The notes under the pieces: generated by a model
Databases searched by the model: none
What the model saw: only the letters and a program-made list of their open reading frames with translations
Told to the model about the DNA's origin: nothing
Translations under genes and position numbers: made by a program
Assembly (NCBI GenBank): GCA_000437315.1
Contig: FR899405.1
Location: 1 to 28,657, forward strand
Origin: Mycoplasma sp. CAG:472
GTDB taxonomy: Bacteria; Bacillota_I; Bacilli_A; RF39; UBA660
Length of the DNA stretch: 28,657 bases
Reading direction: 5' to 3'
In this document: positions 6,837 through 13,546 of the stretch, piece by piece
Numbering within the stretch: position 1 is the first letter of the stretch
How the letters are laid out: each line of letters begins with the position of its first letter

Positions 6837-9196
6837 TAACGACCACCAGCATTACCAAACAACTCCTTTTCTTCTTCTCGTAAATGAATTTGAATTGGTA
6901 AACGGGTATCTTGACTTATAACAAATAATCCCTGACCACGAGAAGCAGTTGTAAGGAATTGTATTTCAGATTCTGATAAATTCATCATTTTTTGAACTGC
7001 TTCAATTTCTTTTTGTCCTTGTGCCATGACCAAAATATAAGAACTATTATCTATAATAACTTGTCCAAATCTTTCAATGCCTTGTGAAGTAAAATCTATT
7101 AAGTTTTGACTAATAATCCATAATGAACCGTTATATTTTCTTATTCTTTTTGCTGTCCTTTTTAAAAAATCTATACCATCTTTATTGTTAGGATCAATAA
7201 GTAAATGTGCTTCATCGCATACAAGAATTACTTGTTCATTTCTATCACGACTTATTTCGTTCCAACACCAAGATAATATATTGAAGAACTGAGTTCTTAA
7301 TATTGTTTCATCGGAATCAACAAGGCTATGAATATCCAAAACAATAAAGTCGGATGAATTATCCACATTAATACTTGAATGACCATTAAAGATCCTTGCA
7401 TCTGCTCCAATTGTAGATTTTTTTAACATTGAAGAAATTTTTTCTAACGACTCAATAACATTTCGTGCCTCTTTATTTGCTTTCGCTTGTTTTAATGTCT
7501 CAACTACCTTATTATATAAATCTTGCATTATAGGGTAGTCATCACTTGATAATTTTGATAAGTCAGTATCAAAATCAATATTTTTATCTTTATATACTTC
7601 TATAAGTATTTCTTCAATTTTGGTTAACTCATAAGCAGTTAGATCCTGTAGATAATACTTTATAAAAGTTCTAAACGTTTGAAAATGTCTTGATAAATCA
7701 TTATTAAAATTCTTTTTATCTTCATCAGAGTCATCAGCACCTTTTCTAACTTCAAGTGGATTAATTATTCCATGTGAACCTGTTCCACAATCAATCCATG
7801 TACCATTAATATTTTCACATAAATCCTTATACTCTCGTTCAGGATCTATAACAATTACTTTAGATCCACGACACCAATTACCTCGAATAAGTTTTTTTAT
7901 TAAAGTAGACTTACCAGAACCTGATTTACCAATAATTACTGCATTTGAATTATTTCTTTTACTAGTTCTTTTCCATAAGTCAAAGAATAAAAGACTGCCA
8001 AGAGAATCAGTTCCAATCATCATAGCATCGCCATCATCTTGCAACGTTTGAAAGATAAAAGGGAAAGATGAGGCAGTAGTCATCATAGGAATTGGAAGTC
8101 CGAATTCTTTTTCTAAATCTCTATACAATGTAGGTAAACACATTTTTAATGATCGTTCTTGCTCAAACATTAAATCAGTGCCACCCATACCATAAGCAGA
8201 AAGAGTAGTTTTTAATTCTTTTTTTGCTCTTTCCATATTTTCCTTCGAATCACCATAGCATAAAAAATTGACCGTCAACAATGAAAACTTTTCATGTTCA
8301 CGATCAATTCTATTCACTAATTGAACATAATCGTCTAACTGGTTATTTAATACAACCTCATCATTATAATTATTTGTGTTCATTAATTTTGATTTTACTT
8401 CTGACATACTTTTTTTCAAAGTATTGCTTATATCAAATGCATCCATAGGAGAGATTGTCATAACCATACGAGTATGGTTAACGTTAGCAACTGCACCTAA
8501 CCATGCAACACCAACAATAGATGGGTATGTTCGAAGTGTAACAACACTTACATAAGCATCACCTAGAATTATATCCTTTTCATTGATTTTTAAGCCGTTT
8601 GGGGCGATTTTCTCTTTAAATGAGCGAGTTATACCTGTAGCATCTTTTTTGAAAATGTCGAGCGATGTAACAGGATTTAAAATAATATATAATAAATCTC
8701 GCCACTCTTCACTAGAAACTCTTTCACTATATAATCCAATAGAAATAAATTCCTGAATTAAATCATTTAGCTTCTGGTTAATTAATTGCTCATTTGTTGC
8801 ATCTTCTTCCATAATTAAATAAAATTCTCGATTTACAACCCATTTTTTATTATTTAAATCTTGGACAAAATTATAATCTTCCTCTAGTAATTTTATTTTG
8901 CTTTTATTAGTTTCAGATTTAATTTTAGAACCTAGTAAGTTTAAATTATCATCAAGATTAATAGGTTTATCTACACTAAAAATTTTAACAGGGTAGTCAA
9001 TTGAATTTAAAACCTTTTTAAGTTCTGCAACTTTGATTTTTTGTTCTTCATCAAATAATAAATGTAAATTGATAGATCCGATTTTGATTCCACCAACAAT
9101 TCTATTATTATCCAAATAAACTAGGTTATTCCAAACATCTTGAAATGGAATAAAATCTGATATATTTTTGGGAAGTTTACTTTTCTTATTAATCAG
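6836..9196 (-). CDS. VirB4/TraE-type conjugation ATPase
   Basis: This ATPase energises channel assembly and substrate transport at the cytoplasmic membrane. Walker A is GKSGSGKST at about residues 423-431 of the extended protein; Walker B is VILVCDEAH near 650; a long VirB4 N-terminal domain precedes them. With the first conventional start (TTG 9115) the protein is 759 residues but loses the typical KLPKNISDFIPFQ beginning of Gram-positive VirB4 proteins. That segment is encoded in frame upstream, back to a stop. The only Shine-Dalgarno (GGGAGGG, 9209-9203) is 7 bases from CTG 9196 and 10 from ATT 9193. I therefore extend to 9196. The start overlaps the previous gene's stop. Family call sure, start inferred. 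Confidence 0.95.
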   Translation of the reverse strand: MINKKSKLPKNISDFIPFQDVWNNLVYLDNNRIVGGIKIGSINLHLLFDEEQKIKVAELKKVLNSIDYPVKIFSVDKPINLDDNLNLLGSKIKSETNKSKIKLLEEDYNFVQDLNNKKWVVNREFYLIMEEDATNEQLINQKLNDLIQEFISIGLYSERVSSEEWRDLLYIILNPVTSLDIFKKDATGITRSFKEKIAPNGLKINEKDIILGDAYVSVVTLRTYPSIVGVAWLGAVANVNHTRMVMTISPMDAFDISNTLKKSMSEVKSKLMNTNNYNDEVVLNNQLDDYVQLVNRIDREHEKFSLLTVNFLCYGDSKENMERAKKELKTTLSAYGMGGTDLMFEQERSLKMCLPTLYRDLEKEFGLPIPMMTTASSFPFIFQTLQDDGDAMMIGTDSLGSLLFFDLWKRTSKRNNSNAVIIGKSGSGKSTLIKKLIRGNWCRGSKVIVIDPEREYKDLCENINGTWIDCGTGSHGIINPLEVRKGADDSDEDKKNFNNDLSRHFQTFRTFIKYYLQDLTAYELTKIEEILIEVYKDKNIDFDTDLSKLSSDDYPIMQDLYNKVVETLKQAKANKEARNVIESLEKISSMLKKSTIGADARIFNGHSSINVDNSSDFIVLDIHSLVDSDETILRTQFFNILSWCWNEISRDRNEQVILVCDEAHLLIDPNNKDGIDFLKRTAKRIRKYNGSLWIISQNLIDFTSQGIERFGQVIIDNSSYILVMAQGQKEIEAVQKMMNLSESEIQFLTTASRGQGLFVISQDTRLPIQIHLREEEKELFGNAGGR

Positions 9197-9428
9197 TTAA
9201 ATCCCTCCCTATATTTAACATTATTTTTGTTATTTCCTCTGAATATATATTATTTTTAATATTATTCTTTCTTATCTCATTTAATCTATTATCCATATTA
9301 ATTAATAATCTGATATAATTAGACATTGTCATTTTATTTTTATAAGCATTTCTTTTTAAAGCTTGTTTTTCTTTTTTATTTAGTCTTAACGTTAAATGAG
9401 TGTTATATAGTTTCAATCTATTATTTAT
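9189..9428 (-). CDS. Small MobC/Arc-like ribbon-helix-helix protein
   Basis: This protein of 75-79 residues has the sequence pattern of mobilisation ribbon-helix-helix proteins: a strand (THLTLRLNKKEKQAL), then KNKMTMSNYIRLLI, in which the helix-turn is followed by a hydrophobic helix. Such proteins bind DNA as dimers, often at oriT or as autoregulators. A TTG at 9416 lies 20 bases from the Shine-Dalgarno AAGGAGG, too far; the codon at spacing 8 is ATA 9428, in frame and directly after the previous gene's TGA codon, adding four residues (MNNR). It lies between the 118-residue unknown and VirB4, overlapping the latter's start. The fold call is moderate; the target is unknown. Confidence 0.72.
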   Translation of the reverse strand: MNNRLKLYNTHLTLRLNKKEKQALKRNAYKNKMTMSNYIRLLINMDNRLNEIRKNNIKNNIYSEEITKIMLNIGRDLTD

Positions 9429-9431
9429 ATT

Positions 9432-9788
9432 TCAATCCTCCTTATAAGAAATAGTTTCTAAATGCTCTAATACACCTGAATAATCATAAGAACGAAGTAT
9501 ACCATTATTAAGTAAAGCAACAGGAATTAATTTATAATCATAACATAGAGTTCCATCAATTTGTTTTAATATTCTTGATTTTTTCAAGGCTTTTAAAATT
9601 CCGTTATCTTTTACATCAGGATCTAAAAAAACATGACCTTTATCTAAATAAGCATCACTTAAATCTGCCGTCACTTCAATCTCTTGATTTTTATTTGAGA
9701 TTGTTAATTTCATCCTTTTACTTTCATAAGTCGAAACATTAACAAACCATAGTGTATTATTATATTTTAATTTTTTTCTTTTATCTAT
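9432..9788 (-). CDS. Hypothetical conjugative-element protein, start at ATA
   Basis: I do not recognise the family. From the first ATG (9713) it would be 93 residues, but that ATG lies directly on a weak AAAGG site. The frame stays open 25 codons further upstream to ATA 9788, which is 7 bases after a strong GGAGG (9800-9796) adjoining the previous stop codon. The extra piece (DKRKKLKYNNTLWFVNVSTY) looks like genuine protein, basic then beta-prone. The rest is acidic, beta-rich and soluble, with a DKGHVFLDPDVKDNG segment. It sits between the 176-residue unknown and the RHH-like gene in the transfer operon. Role unknown. Confidence 0.68.
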   Translation of the reverse strand: MDKRKKLKYNNTLWFVNVSTYESKRMKLTISNKNQEIEVTADLSDAYLDKGHVFLDPDVKDNGILKALKKSRILKQIDGTLCYDYKLIPVALLNNGILRSYDYSGVLEHLETISYKED

Positions 9789-9800
9789 AATTTATCCTCC

Positions 9801-10331
9801 TTATATATGAACATCAAATATATATCCATATTTTTCTTTAGTTTCTTTAATTAACTCAATCATTTTATTTTCATCTTTATATAAATTTGATAACTTATAA
9901 GCAACCTCATCTGCAATTCTTATATCATTGGTATAAACACAAAACATACCATTTTCTGAATCATAATTTAACTTATTATTTAGTGAACTTGATGATTTTT
10001 CTAAATACTCAAAAAAGGCATCGTTATAGCAATGACCATCTCCATAAGGTATATTACTCTTAATTTCATTAACCCAGTCATAACAATAATCACTTTGATC
10101 TAATAAAACTGAAAAATTCTCATCTTTAAAACTGATTATTTTAAAAGGACTTATTTGTTTATTAAACCAAGATTCAAATTTCTTATATTCTTTTTCCTTA
10201 TATAATACATCAGACAAAAATAATTCTGAATCTAGATTTTTATTTACTTCATTAAGATAATCACCAATTGCATCATAACGAGTTGCTCCCATATCTTTTC
10301 TGATTTCCTCATATTCTTGCAAAATACTCAT
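9801..10331 (-). CDS. Conserved-looking hypothetical protein (176 aa)
   Basis: This soluble, acidic 176-residue protein starts MSILQEYEEIRKDMG, a start I associate from memory with accessory proteins of Gram-positive conjugative elements, though I cannot verify a family. It has many aromatic residues, a Cys/Tyr patch (SDYCYDWV, GHCYNDAF) and no signal or membrane segment. The start is clear: ATG with GGAGGG at spacing 8. The ATG overlaps the stop of the 39-residue membrane protein gene (ATGA), so the pair is coupled. The next gene begins 12 bases after its stop. Function unknown. Confidence 0.8.
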   Translation of the reverse strand: MSILQEYEEIRKDMGATRYDAIGDYLNEVNKNLDSELFLSDVLYKEKEYKKFESWFNKQISPFKIISFKDENFSVLLDQSDYCYDWVNEIKSNIPYGDGHCYNDAFFEYLEKSSSSLNNKLNYDSENGMFCVYTNDIRIADEVAYKLSNLYKDENKMIELIKETKEKYGYIFDVHI

Positions 10332-10447
10332 TTTTTATCCCTCCATTTTTCTTCTTCTCGTGAACATTCACCTGATACTATACACGAGCATACTGCAAAT
10401 AAAAAAAAGAATAGTAAAAATACTATTCCTAAAATCTTTTCTAACAT
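10328..10447 (-). CDS. 39-residue small membrane protein
   Basis: A short gene: ATG preceded by GGAGG at spacing 4, 39 codons, and a TGA that overlaps the next gene's ATG. The protein starts MLEKILGIVFLLFFFLFAV, one strongly hydrophobic helix, then CSC and a charged tail (REEEKWRDKK). It is a single-pass membrane peptide with two or three Cys near the outer face of the helix. Small peptides of this kind are common in conjugation operons. It lies directly after an internal terminator hairpin, so its expression and that of VirB4 downstream may depend on read-through. Function unknown. Confidence 0.68.
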   Translation of the reverse strand: MLEKILGIVFLLFFFLFAVCSCIVSGECSREEEKWRDKK

Positions 10448-10457
10448 TTTACCTCCA

Positions 10458-10482
10458 ACAAAAAAACGACATATTAGTCGTT
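10458..10482 (-). terminator. Intra-operon terminator hairpin before the VirB4 segment
   Basis: On the minus strand, AACGAC and GTCGTT (10482-10465) form a 6-bp stem with a 6-base loop, followed by seven T. It lies only about 10 bases before the ATG of the 39-residue gene, so it may partly stop transcription entering the VirB4 segment. Confidence 0.6.
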
Positions 10483-10498
10483 GTTACTTTCAATTAAT

Positions 10499-10531
10499 AA
10501 AAAAGTGGCAAATTATATAAAAATCTACCAC
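10499..10531 (-). terminator. Terminator of the lipoprotein gene
   Basis: On the minus strand GTGGTAGATT (10531-10522) pairs with AATTTGCCAC (10514-10505) over 10 bp with two G-T pairs and a 7-base loop, followed by six T. It lies about 35 bases after the lipoprotein stop codon. Confidence 0.72.
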
Positions 10532-10564
10532 ATAAATTATAAAACTATATATGACTTTTTTCTT

Positions 10565-11167
10565 TTATACTACTCCATTAAATATTGTACACTTACCATT
10601 ACTATTAAAAGTTGCATTTAAAGATTTACCTTCAGAGTTAACCCAAGTATATTTATTTGAGAATGTAGTGACGTTATATAATGTACCTTCAACACCACCT
10701 ACAATTTCTACAAACTCTTCATAAGTTAAACCATCACTAGAATTTATTTTTTCTTTCAATTTATCTACTTTAGAAAAATCAACCTTATCATTTTTTATCA
10801 TTTCATTTGGAAACTCTGATGAAATTTGAGCAGTAACCTTTCCTTTAAATTCATCTAATCTTACAGTTATAGAAGTATCATCTGTTAATTCCCATTCATA
10901 TTTCTTATAAGTTGATACTGCTCCCTCTTTGCTTTGATCAACCAATTTACCTTCAAAGCCAATTATTTCATTAACTTTTTCATATGTAGTATCAGAACTT
11001 AATTTTTTAATGCATTCAAATACATCACAATTCCCTTTGGATTTCTGAACTGTTTCATTTTTAGTTTTATCATTTGTTTTACTATCAGTTGTTTTTTGAT
11101 TTCCACACCCAGTTAATCCAACAATTAAAATACCTGCTAAAATTACACTTAATATTCTCTTTCTCAT
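10565..11167 (-). CDS. Lipoprotein with two BLIP/DUF3862-like repeats
   Basis: A secreted lipoprotein of 200 residues: lipoprotein signal peptide with lipobox LTGC (Cys about 21), a polar linker (22-45), then two repeats of about 65 residues. Repeat 1 (TYEKVNEIIGFEGKLVD..., ending KYEWEL) and repeat 2 (TYEEFVEIVGGVEGTLYN..., ending KYTWVN) match each other, the pattern of small BLIP-like or SmpA-like domains in Gram-positive lipoproteins. It has its own consensus promoter and its own terminator, so it is an independent unit inside the transfer region. Similar cargo could act in surface exclusion or protection of the host cell; that is a guess. ATG has GGAG at spacing 7. Confidence 0.85.
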   Translation of the reverse strand: MRKRILSVILAGILIVGLTGCGNQKTTDSKTNDKTKNETVQKSKGNCDVFECIKKLSSDTTYEKVNEIIGFEGKLVDQSKEGAVSTYKKYEWELTDDTSITVRLDEFKGKVTAQISSEFPNEMIKNDKVDFSKVDKLKEKINSSDGLTYEEFVEIVGGVEGTLYNVTTFSNKYTWVNSEGKSLNATFNSNGKCTIFNGVV

Positions 11168-11196
11168 TTTTTCACTCCTTCATAAAATACACGTTT

Positions 11197-11225
11197 ATTA
11201 TACCTTATGAAATTATTAATGTCAA
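11197..11225 (-). promoter_or_regulatory. Consensus sigma-A promoter of the lipoprotein gene
   Basis: The minus strand carries TTGACA (11225-11220), a 17-base spacer and TATAAT (11202-11197), a perfect match to the housekeeping consensus. The gene begins 30 bases downstream. The lipoprotein is therefore likely expressed strongly and constitutively, unlike the transfer genes. Confidence 0.88.
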
Positions 11226-11264
11226 TGTATGCAATTTATATTAAATTAAATTGAAATTAATAAT

Positions 11265-11537
11265 TTATTTTACTTTATAACACCTTTGTCTTTTTTTAAA
11301 TATTAAAAATTTTTTTAAAATAGATAATGCTGTACTCCCATTTGGTAAAGGAAGTAATAATAAAAACATTAATAGTGGTGGAATACAAAAAAAGATTACT
11401 TTTAATTTATATTGTGTAATAAAGAAAGAAAAAAGATAACCAATACCAAATGAAATCGCAATCGCAATACATTCAAGTATTCCAAATCCTTTAAATATTT
11501 CTTTTTTAGTTTTTATATTTTTAGGAATTAGATACAT
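11265..11537 (-). CDS. PrgI-family / VirB3-like inner-membrane protein
   Basis: A 90-residue membrane protein with a short polar start containing the Ile-Pro-Lys element (MYLIPKNIKTKKEIFKGF) and two hydrophobic helices (about 22-40 and 46-63), then a basic tail (KKRQRCYK). This is the layout of PrgI/VirB3-like proteins that sit between the VirB6-like protein and VirB4. ATG 11537 overlaps the previous TGA (TGATG), which fits translational coupling; a GTG at 11546 would also be in frame. It is separated from VirB4 by the lipoprotein unit, an unusual interruption of the VirB3-VirB4 pair. Confidence 0.82.
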   Translation of the reverse strand: MYLIPKNIKTKKEIFKGFGILECIAIAISFGIGYLFSFFITQYKLKVIFFCIPPLLMFLLLLPLPNGSTALSILKKFLIFKKRQRCYKVK

Positions 11538-12889
11538 CAATACCACTTCCTATCAAAATTACTATTTGCCTCAAGACCTGAATTACTCATATACTGATTT
11601 CTAATAGGATTATATTTCATACTAAAAGGATTCATATAAGGATTTGAATTATTAAATGATGTGCTAGGTTTCTTTTTCATGTTTTCATTTGTATATTTTT
11701 TTATTAATTGATTGGCACCATAATTATTATGTTGAGCCATTTTTTCTTTAACATTAGCCATCTGTTCCTTTGTTAAATTACCACTACGACCATTAAACAT
11801 ATTTGAAATACCTCCTGCGATTTTACTACCACCAGATCTAATGACATTTGCACCCATACCGAGAGCAGACATAGTTCCTGCCTTAGCAATTCCTAATCCT
11901 GCATTTATACCAGTACCTACTGCCATAAGAGATTGAATATCACCAAATGCTGACATCATACCTGATTGTTGCCCAAGTAATGAACTAATCAGCGTCGGTG
12001 TGCTTATTATAAACAATAAAGCACCTATAATTAAAAAGATACCTGTAAGAGTTCCATTATCCTTTATTGCAGAACCAAACATGTTAAGCAATAACCCAAT
12101 ACATATAAATTGAACAATTGTAATTAAAAAATATCCCATTGTACTTTTAGTCCATGTTTCAAATGCTTTAGATTGATTATTTGTTAAACTGGTACAACAA
12201 AAAGGTCCAACTATTTTCATCAGTGCAATTTCCATCACTCGTTTTGCCATTTGAATTGCAACAAAGAAGAGTAAAAAGACTGTCACAACGGAAAGAATTA
12301 TTAACATAATAAAATTAAGTGAATATTTATAACAATCACCAATACCTGCAAAACCACCTTCAGTAGAATTGATTTTTATTTTTTTCCAATTATTAATCAA
12401 ATATTCTTTATCCGTTTGTTTCATTTCATCATCATATGATGTAGCTCTAATTAAAGCTTTAGATATGGTTCCTTCAGCTCCATTGGATTTATCCATACCT
12501 GATACGGTTATTACTGCATTAGTTGCTTTTGTAGAAAAATCATAACCAAATTGAAATAAAGGATTAATTAAAAACATCATAACTATCGCTAATATGACCC
12601 CACGATAAATTGTAAGTGGGCTACCTCTACCATCATTTTTTACGATATAATTCATAACGAGTTCTATAACTACTTTAAGAATTAACCATGAACAGGCAAC
12701 AATTAATGCACCACCAAATATTTTATTTACATAATCATTATCAAAAAATTTATAACGCCAAATTTTATTGATTATATCAAAAAATCCATCTAGAAACCAA
12801 AGAATACCTTTGGCAATACTCCAAAGTGCATTTCTAAACACGTCTAAATACCATTTTTGTTCTACTTGACTAACTGCTAATATTTGTAT
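11537..12889 (-). CDS. VirB6/TrbL-like polytopic conjugation channel protein
   Basis: A membrane protein of about 450 residues forming part of the inner-membrane channel. There are at least six hydrophobic segments, including ALIVACSWLILKVVIELV, VILAIVMMFLINPLF, FIMLIILSVVTVFLLFFVAI and two near GIFLIIGALLFIIS. A Gly/Ala-rich stretch (about 315-360) and a polar Asn-rich cytoplasmic tail follow. A GTG at 12841 has no Shine-Dalgarno. The frame is open 16 codons further up to ATA 12889, which is 7 bases after AAGGAGG (GGAGG at 12901-12897), giving a start QILAVSQVEQKWYLD. I prefer that start. It follows the sortase gene and is coupled to the PrgI-like gene. Confidence 0.88.
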   Translation of the reverse strand: MQILAVSQVEQKWYLDVFRNALWSIAKGILWFLDGFFDIINKIWRYKFFDNDYVNKIFGGALIVACSWLILKVVIELVMNYIVKNDGRGSPLTIYRGVILAIVMMFLINPLFQFGYDFSTKATNAVITVSGMDKSNGAEGTISKALIRATSYDDEMKQTDKEYLINNWKKIKINSTEGGFAGIGDCYKYSLNFIMLIILSVVTVFLLFFVAIQMAKRVMEIALMKIVGPFCCTSLTNNQSKAFETWTKSTMGYFLITIVQFICIGLLLNMFGSAIKDNGTLTGIFLIIGALLFIISTPTLISSLLGQQSGMMSAFGDIQSLMAVGTGINAGLGIAKAGTMSALGMGANVIRSGGSKIAGGISNMFNGRSGNLTKEQMANVKEKMAQHNNYGANQLIKKYTNENMKKKPSTSFNNSNPYMNPFSMKYNPIRNQYMSNSGLEANSNFDRKWY

Positions 12890-12901
12890 TAAAATTCCTC
12901 C

Positions 12902-13546
12902 TTAATAGTTTTCTTGATTAATTAACTCAGAGATAACAATAATTTGTTTATTAGTGTTATGCCTACAAGTAATCATAGTAAGAGTAGTTTTGTCTAAATC
13001 TCTTGTAATAAGTGCTGTACCATTTTTTTCTATATCATAAATATTAGTCACTTTATATGTATATTTAATTCCACCATAGTATATATATGAAATATCTCCA
13101 ATTACTAATTTATCTAAATTTTTAAAATATGAAACTCTGCCTGATCCCGAATGACCTGCAAGAATGAAGTTTCCTTTAGAAATATTAGGCATATCAGATC
13201 CTTTTAATATTTCAACATTACGATTAACATTGTTATAATATTTTTCCTGTGATAAACCTCTTTTAATATTTATCTTAGGAATTTCTAATACTGCAATATA
13301 ATTATAATTAGTTTTACTTATGTTTTTGTTTTCAACTTCAACAAATTTATTTTCCTGTGGAATATCTTCAACAACTTGTTCTTCTTCAAAAAATTCTTGT
13401 ACATTATCTTTTTCAATTCTTTTTAAATTATAATCTGAATAGATGTGGTATCCAATTATAAATAATCCAATTAAAATAAGAAAAGAGCCAATTACTAAAA
13501 TTTGACTCTTGAAATCTTTATTCTTATTTTTTTCTTTTTTTATCAT
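12902..13546 (-). CDS. Membrane-anchored sortase
   Basis: A transpeptidase of 214 residues that would attach the neighbouring surface protein to the wall or polymerise it. An N-terminal membrane helix (about 15-33) is followed by an acidic linker and the sortase fold: catalytic His132 in LAGHSG and Cys194 in TLTMITC. The usual catalytic Arg after the Cys is not evident: the expected place reads NTNKQIIVIS, with Lys200. The gene overlaps the end of the adhesin gene by 23 bases. ATG 13546 (MIKKEKNK) is the natural start; a GTG at 13567 is less likely. It looks dedicated to the upstream VPNTG protein. Confidence 0.93.
   Translation of the reverse strand: MIKKEKNKNKDFKSQILVIGSFLILIGLFIIGYHIYSDYNLKRIEKDNVQEFFEEEQVVEDIPQENKFVEVENKNISKTNYNYIAVLEIPKINIKRGLSQEKYYNNVNRNVEILKGSDMPNISKGNFILAGHSGSGRVSYFKNLDKLVIGDISYIYYGGIKYTYKVTNIYDIEKNGTALITRDLDKTTLTMITCRHNTNKQIIVISELINQENY

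Noticed and set aside
10317..10520. Plus-strand 67-residue frame
   Set aside because: It is antisense to the 39-residue gene and to two terminator hairpins.
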